From contig CBDCXE010000006.1 of NCBI GenBank assembly GCA_965223725.1, positions 372,001 through 436,000 of the forward strand: a stretch of DNA of 64,000 nucleotides. Direction: 5' to 3'. The stretch comes from CBDCXE01 sp965223725 [NCBI: Nitrospinota bacterium]. GTDB taxonomy: Bacteria > Nitrospinota_A > UBA7883. This document shows, one piece after another, positions 25,491 to 33,921 of this stretch. How positions within the stretch are numbered: position 1 is the stretch's first letter; every line of letters begins with the position of its first letter. The notes under the pieces are model-generated. The model was given only the letters and a program-made list of their open reading frames with translations. It made no database searches and had not been told where the DNA came from. Position numbers and translations under genes: made by a program.

Positions 25491-26436
25491 TCTCCGAGGA
25501 CGCGCCGCTTTGATGTTTCGCGATCAGGCGTATATAAACATCTTCCAGCGATTCAGCCGCTCCGGATGAGAGCTCGCTTATATCCCAACCCTTATCCATC
25601 ACAATTCGGATCAATTCCTTCCGGGGGTTTTGGTTTTCATCATGCTGAATCTCTATCCGCACTGCGCCATTATCCTGGCGACACTCTATATTTTTGACTC
25701 CTGGCAATCGTTCCGCCAAGCCGCCAACCTGATCAGCGGGGCCTATAACCCTGGCGGTAAGTCGTGAGCCGGTTTTATTGTAAAGGTCTTCCATGGTGTC
25801 ATCCGCTATCAACTGGCCGTTGAAAATTATCAGCAGTCGGGAGCAGACCATCTGAATCTCGGACAAAATATGGCTAGACAAGATTACTGTTCGCTTGCCG
25901 CCAAGGTCTTTGATAAGTGACCGTATCTCTCTTATCTGGCCAGGGTCCAGGCCGATGGTTGGCTCATCCAGCACCAATACTTCAGGGTCGCCTACCAACG
26001 CCTGCGCCAAGCCAACCCGCTGCCTGAACCCTTTGGATAGAGAGCCGATAAGCTGACGCTTTTGTTCGGCGACTCCGGTCATGTCCATCACATCCGCAAC
26101 CTTCCTGCGTTTGCTGTCACCGCGGAAGCCTTTTAGATCAGCGACGAAATCTAGATATTCCGCAACACGCATATCTGTATAAAGCGGAGTAGTTTCCGGC
26201 ACGTATCCGAGGCGCTTTTTCACTTCCAGAAGTTCCGACGATACATCGAAACCAGCCACAATGGCCCTGCCTTCCGTGGCTGGCATATAACCTGTCAGCA
26301 TGCGCATGGTGGAGGTTTTCCCAGCGCCGTTGGGCCCAAGAAAGCCGCATATTTCGCCCTGCTCTATAGAAAACGAAATGTTGTTTACAGCGATAAACTT
26401 GCCGTATTGTTTTGTCAGGTTTTTTGCCTGGATCAA
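25465..26436 (-). CDS. GldA-like ABC ATPase
   Basis: A 323-residue ABC ATPase: Walker A GPNGAGKTS near residue 35, signature LSKGFRQRVGLAQ near 135, Walker B VLVLDEPTIGLDPGQ near 160, and switch histidine in LSSHILSEIQ. The extra C-terminal domain of about 90 residues is usual for DrrA/GldA-type subunits. First gene of the four-gene operon with the permease, GldG-like and DUF4340 proteins, all leftward. Confidence 0.87.
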   Translation of the reverse strand: MIQAKNLTKQYGKFIAVNNISFSIEQGEICGFLGPNGAGKTSTMRMLTGYMPATEGRAIVAGFDVSSELLEVKKRLGYVPETTPLYTDMRVAEYLDFVADLKGFRGDSKRRKVADVMDMTGVAEQKRQLIGSLSKGFRQRVGLAQALVGDPEVLVLDEPTIGLDPGQIREIRSLIKDLGGKRTVILSSHILSEIQMVCSRLLIIFNGQLIADDTMEDLYNKTGSRLTARVIGPADQVGGLAERLPGVKNIECRQDNGAVRIEIQHDENQNPRKELIRIVMDKGWDISELSSGAAESLEDVYIRLIAKHQSGASSEIEKGASHK

Positions 26437-26532
26437 AGCTTGCCCTTAATCGGGTTCAATTGTAAATAGTATTAAACTGATCAGTATCGTATAAAATGCC
26501 AGCGGTGGTTTGTCAAGGCAACGGGGGATAAA

Positions 26533-26820
26533 CTAATTCGACCATTCGTAATCAGCGACGGTCGAGTCGTCGTTGTAAATCACCCAAAGTGTGTTAAGGT
26601 TCAAGTCCTTAAAAAAATAAGTGGTCCCATCCTTGGTGAGAACTTCCATTTCCGCGGCGCCAAACAGTTCCTCAATCTGCGCTTTAGTTGTCTCCCCTGT
26701 GCTGATCTGGGCTACTTTCTCTTTTGTGACCCCGTAACGATCCTCCACATCCAACGCCGGGGTATAGCACCCGGACATTATCATTACCAAGCCAACGACA
26801 TACATAAATTTTCTAATCAT
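26533..26820 (-). CDS. BamE/SmpA-like outer-membrane lipoprotein
   Basis: A 95-residue lipoprotein with signal peptide and lipobox MSGC (cysteine about residue 18). The mature part has the SmpA/OmlA fold pattern: 'V-x-x-I-x-x-G-x-T' (VAQISTGETTKAQIEELFG) and a following two-strand part (TTYFFKDLNLNTLWVIYND). BamE belongs to the outer-membrane protein assembly complex, but many BamE-like lipoproteins have other roles. The ATG overlaps the stop of the DUF192 gene by 4 bp (ATGA), so the pair is co-translated. Confidence 0.75.
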   Translation of the reverse strand: MIRKFMYVVGLVMIMSGCYTPALDVEDRYGVTKEKVAQISTGETTKAQIEELFGAAEMEVLTKDGTTYFFKDLNLNTLWVIYNDDSTVADYEWSN

Positions 26821-27266
26821 TGTTTGAATATCACCCGTTGATTTTCTTTTATACCGTTTGCGTCACAAAACCCAGCGGCGGTTTCCAAAGTGTACTTTAT
26901 TTCAACGCCAGACTGGTAAAAATCACATGGGTCCGCCACGCATGGTGGAACCGACCTCCATATTTTACGGATAAAATAGTCTTTATCGATAAACAAAATA
27001 TCAATCGGGAAGCTGACATTTTTCATCCAGAACACTTGTGGCGCTTCTTCTTCAAAGATAAACCACATCCCTTTATCAGCCGGAATTGAGGATCGGAACA
27101 TAAGACCCAGCGCCCGTTCCGCGCCAGTATCGGCAACTTCAACATCAATCGCCATTGATCCAGCATCCACAAAAAATATGGTTGCGGACCACGAATGGCC
27201 AGCAAATAAAACAGTAAATAACAGGATAATCGAAAACAAGTGGGCAAGAAATTTTGAAAAGGCCAT
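26817..27266 (-). CDS. secreted DUF192 protein
   Basis: A 149-residue protein with a signal peptide (cleavage after GHSWSA) and one DUF192 domain: VADTGAERALGLMFRSSIP, GMWFIFEEE, FWMKNVSFPIDILFID, and ETAAGFCDANGI at the end. DUF192 is a small beta-rich domain found in bacteria and archaea without a settled function. It overlaps the next lipoprotein gene by 4 bp. Confidence 0.88.
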   Translation of the reverse strand: MAFSKFLAHLFSIILLFTVLFAGHSWSATIFFVDAGSMAIDVEVADTGAERALGLMFRSSIPADKGMWFIFEEEAPQVFWMKNVSFPIDILFIDKDYFIRKIWRSVPPCVADPCDFYQSGVEIKYTLETAAGFCDANGIKENQRVIFKQ

Positions 27267-27433
27267 TTGCTTCGATCTTAAAGGTTAAAGCTGATCTATT
27301 ACAAAAACCAGAAAGGCTTTGGTTGTTTGATAACAGTCAGCCTATATCACCGGAAAAACGGAACCACTATGATGACATAGAGCGCCGTGACTTGACGAGA
27401 TATACCCGCCAAGCCAGCCCACACCTGCCAGGA

Positions 27434-27679
27434 TTAGCTGGTCAGGCTCTGATATTTCGCTTGCAGCTCTTCCGGTGTCTCGGTGTTATCCGGGTCTGTT
27501 ACTATGCAGTCTACAGGGCAGACATCCACGCACTGCGGCTCATCGAAATGCCCAACACATTCTGTGCACTTGCCCGCTTCGATAATGTAGATATCTTCAC
27601 CCTCTGTAATGGCCTCATTAGGGCATTCGGGTTCGCAGACACCGCAGTTAACACATTCTTCATTAATTAATAAAGCCAT
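27434..27679 (-). CDS. 2[4Fe-4S] ferredoxin
   Basis: An 81-residue Alvin/YfhL-type ferredoxin. The first cluster motif is CVNCGVCEPECP; the second is C-x-x-C-x8-C-x3-CP (CTECVGHFDEPQCVDVCP), with the extended loop between its second and third cysteines that marks this type and lowers the potential. It lies 33 bp before the acyl-CoA dehydratase activase start-to-stop boundary on the same side, so it may donate electrons to that system. GGAGAG stands before the ATG. The 166 bp to the left hold no gene. Confidence 0.92.
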   Translation of the reverse strand: MALLINEECVNCGVCEPECPNEAITEGEDIYIIEAGKCTECVGHFDEPQCVDVCPVDCIVTDPDNTETPEELQAKYQSLTS

Positions 27680-27711
27680 TTGAATCTCTCCATAAACTAA
27701 AAAATATTATA

Positions 27712-30700
27712 CTATGAACAAACCGTCTTGTTACGATATTGCTCTGTTTGAAACATAAACGCTTCCAGCCGGGTCTGGGTATTGGTTTCCTCCACCCCGT
27801 CATAATCCAGATTAAGCCAAGGTATATTGTTACAATCTTCTCTGATTGTTTTGGAAATGGCCGCCACCACTGTGCCTGGCATGCAGGAAAAAGGCATTAT
27901 ATTCACCACACCAGATAACCCTCTTTCAGCGAAATCCACTGCTTTGCCAATACTTAGTATTGCTTCTCCTTCAAATGTTTCATCTATATAAGGACGGGCG
28001 TTTTCAAGTACCTCTACCGTGGCCGCGTCTTCACCATGCACCAATGTATCCTTGAACGGTTCATGCAAACGGCGCTCATCCTTCTTCTGAATTATATCCT
28101 GCATATATCCTTCAAGCAGGTCAAGATATTTTTTATCCTTTTTGGAATTGCTAATATATCTATTGGTGCAATATAAAATCCATTCACCAATCGGCGCAAG
28201 CCAAACCTCGCCACCCAACGCCTCGATCCGTCTGATTATATTCTGGTTTCCAAACGAATGACTGCGCAGATATATCTCGCCAACTATACCTATTAGCGGC
28301 CTCGGTTTTCGATCTACTTCTATCGAATTAAATCGTTCCCGGATATCCCAAACATATGAAAACAATTGGGCGCTATCTTTTTCAACGATCCGCACCACTT
28401 CGTCCAAACACTCTTTATAGGCCCTGTCCGCTTCACCGGTTTTGATTTCATGCGGTCTGGTCTCATGCACTAACCGGTCGAGAATGTCTATAACCACAAC
28501 GGCCCGCCAGGCGGCTCTGCGGAAATTAGAGTCCAGTTTCAGCTCTTCCCCAATGTTGTAACCCACATCGGAGTCTGGCGAAATCAGCGGTATATCCGGG
28601 TGCCCCAGCTCGTCCAGAATTATCTTCTGCAATCGCTGATACTGCCCAAATCGGCATGGCCCGCCAGTAGTTGGCATAAAGAATGACGCCTTGTCTGGCT
28701 CAAAATTGGGACTGCTAATCTTCTTTACAATATCACCTGTGGTAAGGCTGAATGGTATACACTCCTTGCCTGATGAATGGCGCAAACCGACATCCAGCGA
28801 CTCTTCATCAGACACCGGCAGCGTCTCCGCGTTAATGCCGATACCCCGTAAGGCGCCAGCCAACGCATATGAATGATCGCACATATATGGCAGGTAAAGA
28901 GTGCGTTTCGACCCATTACCATTGCCGTTTGAGCCTGCTTTGTTTGATGCGCCATTACCATTAACCGGCGCGCCACATTCCATAACCTCAGCTTTTTTCC
29001 CGCCATTGCCATTGGTTGGCGCGCCAGCTTTATCCTCTTTATGGATAAATTTAACCGTGTCCACATTTTCAAGACTGTCGAAAAACGCCTCTAGCCGAGT
29101 CACAGCGCCGGCGTCCGCGGAGTGCTCATCGATCTCCAGATGCAGGTACGGCTTGCCGCCCAGCACTTGATGCACGGTCCGCTCTATAAATGAATCAGGG
29201 CCGCACTTGAAGTTGGATATAAATATCGTATCCAGCTCCGGATCCTTGCGTATCACATCGGCGGCCGCCATCATCCGCTGGCCGGAGCGCCAATACATAT
29301 CCTGATATTCATCCGAGATCGACTCTTCCTGCAAAGTCAGGAAATCGATCGGCACGGCAACCTTCCCCATTTCCCGTAACTTCCGTGGAATATCGAGATT
29401 AATGCCGGAATCGCATCCGTTATACGGACGGCTTATTATTACAACTGGCCGCTCACCCCTCGCCTGGGTCTCTTTTATAACCTCTCTGCCCCGTTCCTTG
29501 ATCGAATTATAGAACTCTTCCTGGGCGGCCCTTGCTTTTTTCACCGCTTTGCGGACAGCTCGAGCCCGCTTGCCAAATTTTTTCTTGAACAGCTCTGTCA
29601 GTTCCTTTGCAACGAAATCATCGCCACGGTGAAAATGAACAGGAGGTTCTAACAGCTCCACACTACCTTCCTTCAAATCAATTGCCGACTTAATAATATA
29701 TGGAATCGACTGCACCAGCGGGCAGGTATGGCTGTTGCTAAACTTGCTATCCTTTTTATTCATGTTGATCACCGATGGCAGAAATACGTAATCAACACCC
29801 TTGCCAACAAGATCAGATACATGCCCATGCATAATCTTGATCGGATAACAGGTTTCCGCCTTCACTTGCTCAATAGATTCGTGGATAACTGTCTGGTTGG
29901 TTTTAGAAGACAATACAACTTCAAAACCAAGCTCTTCCAAAAAAGTTTTCCAAAACGGGAACAGCTCATAAAATGTCAGGCTCCTCGGTATGCCCATAAC
30001 AGGCTTGCCAGACTCCGGTTTCTTCCATTTGCCCAGATGGTCGCCGAATATCATTTTCTCTCGTTCACCAAACAGATCGGGCAGGGCGTTGGCTGTTTTC
30101 TTGCTCTTTTTATCCTTCTCGAACAGCTCGCACCGGGCGCCATAATAGTGGGCGGACTCACCTTCAAACTTCACTCGGCTCACATCGCATACGTTATCGC
30201 ACGCCTTACACTCAAAAGTGGATACCTTGTAATTACGATCCCTCAGATCGAAACCGATAAACTTTGTGGGGCTATCCTTCCCCGCTTTTTTATGATGTTT
30301 CGCTGCTATGATGGCGGCGCCCACAGCGCCTGTCACATCATGATGCGGCGGAACAACCACCTCTTTGCCAGTGATGCTCTCGAATGCGGATACCACAGCC
30401 TGGTTCCAGGCTACACCACCTTGAAACAGCACTTTTTTACCAATTTTCCTGTCACCTACCACACGGTTTATATAGTTGGATACAATGGAATAGGCCAGCC
30501 CTGCGGCAAGATCTTCCTTGCTCATACCCTTCTGCTGGTTGGATACCAGGTCAGATTCTATAAAAACAGTGCATCGGTCACCAAACTTGCCAGGAGCCGT
30601 CGCCTTGAAAGCGGTATCAGCGAAATCGTTCTCTATATCGAGATCAATTTTTTCCGATTGCTCCTCAATAAACGAACCGGTGCCCGCAGCGCACACTTTG

Positions 30701-32037
30701 TTCATCTCGAAATCGACCACCGCGCCACTCTCCACCGATACATATTTGCTATCCTGCCCTCCTATCTCGAATATCGTATCCACATCCGGGATGAAATGGA
30801 TCGCCGCGGTGGCTTGCGCGGTTATTTCGTTTCGGACAATATCAGCGCCCACGAAATCGCCGATCATATATCTGCCAGAGCCAGTGGTCCCGACACCCAG
30901 CACATTGACTTTAGCGCCAATCTCCCCACCGATCTCCAATAGACCTCTGGTCACCGCCTGGATCGGCCTACTCTGGGTTCTTATATAACGTCTGCCGAGC
31001 ACATTAAGATCTTCATCTATCGCCACAACGTTTGTGCTCAAAGAGCCGATATCAATACCTATATAACACCCGACACCTATATCGCCGTTCAGTTCGCGGG
31101 TATGGGTCGAATAGAAGTCATCATTTTTCTCGCCCGTCAAAGGTGAGTGCGCTTTTTTAGCGGCGTCCCGCACCGCCTTATAGTTCTCTAGCTGAGTCAA
31201 TCCCTTAAATTCAAAACTCCGCTCATTATCCTTCGATGCGAACGCGGCGCCGATGGCGCCCATAACGGCGCTCTCCGGTGGTATGAATAAATCTTCGCGT
31301 TCGATCTCCAGTTCGTCCGCCATAGCCTTGGCCACGCCTGCGTTAGAAGCAACGCCACCGAAAAAAGCGACCGGGCGCTCAAACTCTTTACCCCTGCCAA
31401 CATTGCTTTTAAACGATCGGGCCACCGCATAGCAAAGCCCCGCCACAATATCACTGACCGATGTTCCCACCTGTTGCAGATGTATCATGTCCGACTTTGC
31501 GAATACAGAACATCGGCCGGCTATTCTGGGCGGATGTTTCGACTCCAGGGCCATCTGGCCAAATTCTTCTTCTATATTCACGCCGATCCTGTTCGCCTGC
31601 TGATCCAGAAAGCTCCCTGTTCCAGCAGCACACAAGTTGTTCATGGAAAAATCCTCAAGGACAGTTTCGCCCCCCTCTTCCTTGAACATTAGCATTTTCG
31701 AATCTTCACCACCCATCTCGATCAGTGTCCTGACATGGGGGTAAAGTGTGCCGATCCCTTTCGACTGGGCCACAATCTCGTTGGTAAACAGACCATCGAC
31801 CAATGAAGCGATCAACTCCCCGGCGGAGCCTGTAACACCGATATTGGCTATATTCAATCCATCAATTTTACCAAGGATCTCTTTTAGTACGCTTATAGTT
31901 GTGGGTACTGGCTGGCCGTACGACCTCTTATAGGAATGAGTTATGATCGTATCGTTAAAATCGACAGCCGCCGCTTTAACAGATACCGACCCGATATCCA
32001 GGCCGATCCAAACTTTGTCGTTGTTATACATGTTCAT
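27712..32037 (-). CDS. giant acyl-CoA dehydratase activase (two activase domains + DUF2229 + D-like component)
   Basis: A 1,441-residue fusion of the 2-hydroxyacyl-CoA dehydratase activator type. Two ASKHA activase domains lie at about 8-260 (GLDIGSVSVKAA; CAAGTGSFLDQQ) and 325-585 (YIGIDIGSLSTNVVA; CAAGTGSFIEEQ). Each has the cysteine that would help bridge a [4Fe-4S] cluster. A DUF2229 domain follows at about 670-900 (GIPRSLTFYELFPFW; AETCYPIK). After a Gly/Asn-rich linker, a dehydratase D-component-like domain starts near 1,050 (YLPYMCDHSY; SSGKECIPF). These proteins use ATP to drive low-potential electrons into a partner. No dehydratase alpha/beta pair is nearby, so the true partner is unknown. 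Confidence 0.88.
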   Translation of the reverse strand: MNMYNNDKVWIGLDIGSVSVKAAAVDFNDTIITHSYKRSYGQPVPTTISVLKEILGKIDGLNIANIGVTGSAGELIASLVDGLFTNEIVAQSKGIGTLYPHVRTLIEMGGEDSKMLMFKEEGGETVLEDFSMNNLCAAGTGSFLDQQANRIGVNIEEEFGQMALESKHPPRIAGRCSVFAKSDMIHLQQVGTSVSDIVAGLCYAVARSFKSNVGRGKEFERPVAFFGGVASNAGVAKAMADELEIEREDLFIPPESAVMGAIGAAFASKDNERSFEFKGLTQLENYKAVRDAAKKAHSPLTGEKNDDFYSTHTRELNGDIGVGCYIGIDIGSLSTNVVAIDEDLNVLGRRYIRTQSRPIQAVTRGLLEIGGEIGAKVNVLGVGTTGSGRYMIGDFVGADIVRNEITAQATAAIHFIPDVDTIFEIGGQDSKYVSVESGAVVDFEMNKVCAAGTGSFIEEQSEKIDLDIENDFADTAFKATAPGKFGDRCTVFIESDLVSNQQKGMSKEDLAAGLAYSIVSNYINRVVGDRKIGKKVLFQGGVAWNQAVVSAFESITGKEVVVPPHHDVTGAVGAAIIAAKHHKKAGKDSPTKFIGFDLRDRNYKVSTFECKACDNVCDVSRVKFEGESAHYYGARCELFEKDKKSKKTANALPDLFGEREKMIFGDHLGKWKKPESGKPVMGIPRSLTFYELFPFWKTFLEELGFEVVLSSKTNQTVIHESIEQVKAETCYPIKIMHGHVSDLVGKGVDYVFLPSVINMNKKDSKFSNSHTCPLVQSIPYIIKSAIDLKEGSVELLEPPVHFHRGDDFVAKELTELFKKKFGKRARAVRKAVKKARAAQEEFYNSIKERGREVIKETQARGERPVVIISRPYNGCDSGINLDIPRKLREMGKVAVPIDFLTLQEESISDEYQDMYWRSGQRMMAAADVIRKDPELDTIFISNFKCGPDSFIERTVHQVLGGKPYLHLEIDEHSADAGAVTRLEAFFDSLENVDTVKFIHKEDKAGAPTNGNGGKKAEVMECGAPVNGNGASNKAGSNGNGNGSKRTLYLPYMCDHSYALAGALRGIGINAETLPVSDEESLDVGLRHSSGKECIPFSLTTGDIVKKISSPNFEPDKASFFMPTTGGPCRFGQYQRLQKIILDELGHPDIPLISPDSDVGYNIGEELKLDSNFRRAAWRAVVVIDILDRLVHETRPHEIKTGEADRAYKECLDEVVRIVEKDSAQLFSYVWDIRERFNSIEVDRKPRPLIGIVGEIYLRSHSFGNQNIIRRIEALGGEVWLAPIGEWILYCTNRYISNSKKDKKYLDLLEGYMQDIIQKKDERRLHEPFKDTLVHGEDAATVEVLENARPYIDETFEGEAILSIGKAVDFAERGLSGVVNIMPFSCMPGTVVAAISKTIREDCNNIPWLNLDYDGVEETNTQTRLEAFMFQTEQYRNKTVCS

Positions 32038-32205
32038 CTTTTCCCCTTATACTCGGCTATTACCACTTGGTTTCCATATGGCCAGTCAAGCTGGAGAAAA
32101 ACAAGCGGTCACAAATTAGCAATAAATTATAAAACGCTTCGTCTTTATATATACAAAACGCCAAAACATAATGGCGGAATTTTATTTTTGTCAGGTATTT
32201 TAAGC

Positions 32206-32391
32206 ATGATTTTTAACAAATATCGATTTTTTTTTCAACCTGGGTGGATCAGCCATAAGATATATGAAACATTTGAGAGTGCAGGTTCGCCCATAAAATC
32301 ACTGTATGGTATCATTATTATGGGCAGATTCAAGGACCGTTGGAAGATCGTGATTGCCTGGAGTGACGAAGATTTTTTATTAAGAATATAG
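32206..32391 (+). CDS. possible 61-aa protein
   Basis: The 370-bp gap between the activase start and the CMD gene is AT-rich on its left and contains this short frame, whose product is mixed aromatic and charged (ISHKIYETFESAGSP; GRFKDRWKIVIAWSDED). It ends 16 bp before the CMD start, a likely operon spacing. There is no good ribosome site and I know no family; it could be a chance ORF. Confidence 0.3.
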   Translation: MIFNKYRFFFQPGWISHKIYETFESAGSPIKSLYGIIIMGRFKDRWKIVIAWSDEDFLLRI

Positions 32392-32407
32392 CGTAAGGTG
32401 TATTAAC

Positions 32408-32740
32408 GTGGAAACATATTATGATCCAAAAGATTTGCCAAAGTTTCCTGATATCGGTAAGGACGCCCCGGAACTGGCAAAAAAGTTTTTTGAGTATTAT
32501 GCTGATGTATTCAAAGAAGGCGAGCTTACCGAACGGGAAAAGTCGCTGATCGCCCTTGGGGTCGCTCATGCTGTCCAATGCCCATACTGTATAGACGCAT
32601 ACGCCCAGGATTGCCTGGAAAAAGGCTCGAATAAAGCGGAGATGACAGAGGCTGTCCATGTGGCTGTCGCTATCCGGGGCGGCGCATCGCTGGTGCATGG
32701 CTTGCAGATGCGAAACGCCGCCGACAAGGTTTCCATGTAG
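32408..32740 (+). CDS. CMD-family protein of arsenosugar type
   Basis: A 110-residue carboxymuconolactone-decarboxylase-like protein of the AhpD fold. The redox pair is CPYC in AVQCPYCIDAYAQ near residue 60, followed by the conserved TEAVHVAVAIRGGASLVHG. It matches the peroxidase-like protein usually found with ArsS in arsenosugar clusters. The ArsS gene follows after 30 bp. It probably has thiol-based redox activity on an arsenic or thiol intermediate. GTG at 32408 is used as start. Confidence 0.87.
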   Translation: METYYDPKDLPKFPDIGKDAPELAKKFFEYYADVFKEGELTEREKSLIALGVAHAVQCPYCIDAYAQDCLEKGSNKAEMTEAVHVAVAIRGGASLVHGLQMRNAADKVSM

Positions 32741-32770
32741 TTTGACAACATAACTTCTTATAAATCAATA

Positions 32771-33769
32771 ATGAACACAGGCAGCGAATCTTTGGTCGAC
32801 TCCATTGCGCCTGGTCTGAAGCCGTTTGGCAGCACCCTGCAACAGAACGGGTTCAGGCTGACAAGGGACCATGCGACAACATTGCAAATCAACACCGGTC
32901 TTTTGTGTAACCAACAGTGTAAACATTGCCATTTGGAAGCCGGACCGGAGCGGCAAGAGCTGATGGAGAGCAACACCATCGACGATATAGCAGCATTCGC
33001 CAAGCGATGCAGTTTTGATATCATTGACATCACCGGTGGCGCCCCGGAAATGAACCCGAACCTCACAGATTTGATAAGCAAAGCGACGCCATTTGTATCA
33101 AAAGTGATGCTGCGCTCCAACCTTACCGCCACTGCGCCCTCGAAGTTGGAAGAGCTTACTAATATGCTAAGCGAACGAAAAGTGGTCATCAATGCATCGC
33201 TGCCATCAGCGAATAAAAACCAAACCGAGGCTCAGCGTGGATCGGGTGTATTCGACAGAAGCGTGGAAGCTTTGCAAAGGTTGAATGATGTTGGCTATGG
33301 AAAGGAAGGCTCCGGGCTGGAGCTAAACCTTGTGACCAACCCTGTGGGCGCATTTTTACCTGTATCGCAAGATTCGATGGAAGATAAGTTCAGAACCGAT
33401 TTGGAGCGCAAATGGAGCATTATTTTCAATAATTTATACACTTTTACAAATGCTCCGCTAGGCCGGTTTCGCACATGGCTAATCGATACTGGCAATTACG
33501 AGAAGTATATGATGAAACTGTTTGACAGTTTTAACCCATGTTCGGTGGAAGGCTTGATGTGCAGAACCCTTGTATCGGTCGATTGGGAAGGATATCTTTA
33601 CGATTGCGATTTTAATCTGGCGCACAATTTACCCATAGGTGGGCGTAAGACTCATGTTTCCGAATTGGAAAGGGAGCCACAACCAGGCGCCCCCATTGCT
33701 ATTTCCGACCATTGCTACTCCTGCGCCGCAGGTAGCGGCTTCACCTGAGGCGGAGCTATAGTGGCCTGA
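32771..33769 (+). CDS. arsS: radical SAM (seleno)protein ArsS, UGA read as selenocysteine
   Basis: A radical SAM enzyme with the cluster motif CNQQCKHC near residue 40 and a C-terminal Cys-rich part with C-SVEGLMC and DHCYSCAAGSG. Conventional translation stops at the TGA at 33746-33748 after residue 325 (…GSGFT). The frame continues GGC GGA GCT ATA GTG GCC and then TGA at 33767, giving T-Sec-GGAIVA. ArsS proteins are known to occur as Sec or Cys forms with a similar GG-x-x tail, and a SECIS-like hairpin follows at once. ArsS acts in arsenosugar synthesis. The CMD gene is 30 bp upstream. Reading the UGA as Sec needs selA/selB in the genome, which I cannot see. Confidence 0.8.
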
Positions 33770-33785
33770 GTTCAGGCCGATAATA
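33749..33785 (+). promoter_or_regulatory. bacterial SECIS-like hairpin
   Basis: GGCCTG (33763-33768) pairs perfectly with CAGGCC (33773-33778), leaving the loop AGTT; a weaker lower stem (TAT/ATA) surrounds it. The loop begins about 20 nt after the UGA and has G-U at its second and third positions, as bacterial SECIS loops require (distance about 16-37 nt). The sequence also encodes the six residues after Sec and the final stop. Confidence 0.7.
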
Positions 33786-33921
33786 ATGAACCAAGCTTTC
33801 CTAGAGCAGCTTAGTTGTCGCTGAACTGACTTCATCCGGTCTCCCTGTCCGGATCATATACAAACCTTGCTTCGGAAATTGTATAATAGTCATCTAAACT
33901 GTGATAGTTTTAGAGTTTGAT

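Noticed and set aside
29728-30942. 404-codon frame opposite the activase gene
   Set aside because: Antisense shadow: the strong domain matches are all in the minus-strand frame.
31936-32391. 151-codon frame on the plus strand
   Set aside because: Its first part lies over the start of the activase gene and has random composition; only the last 61 codons (from 32206) are kept as a weak candidate.
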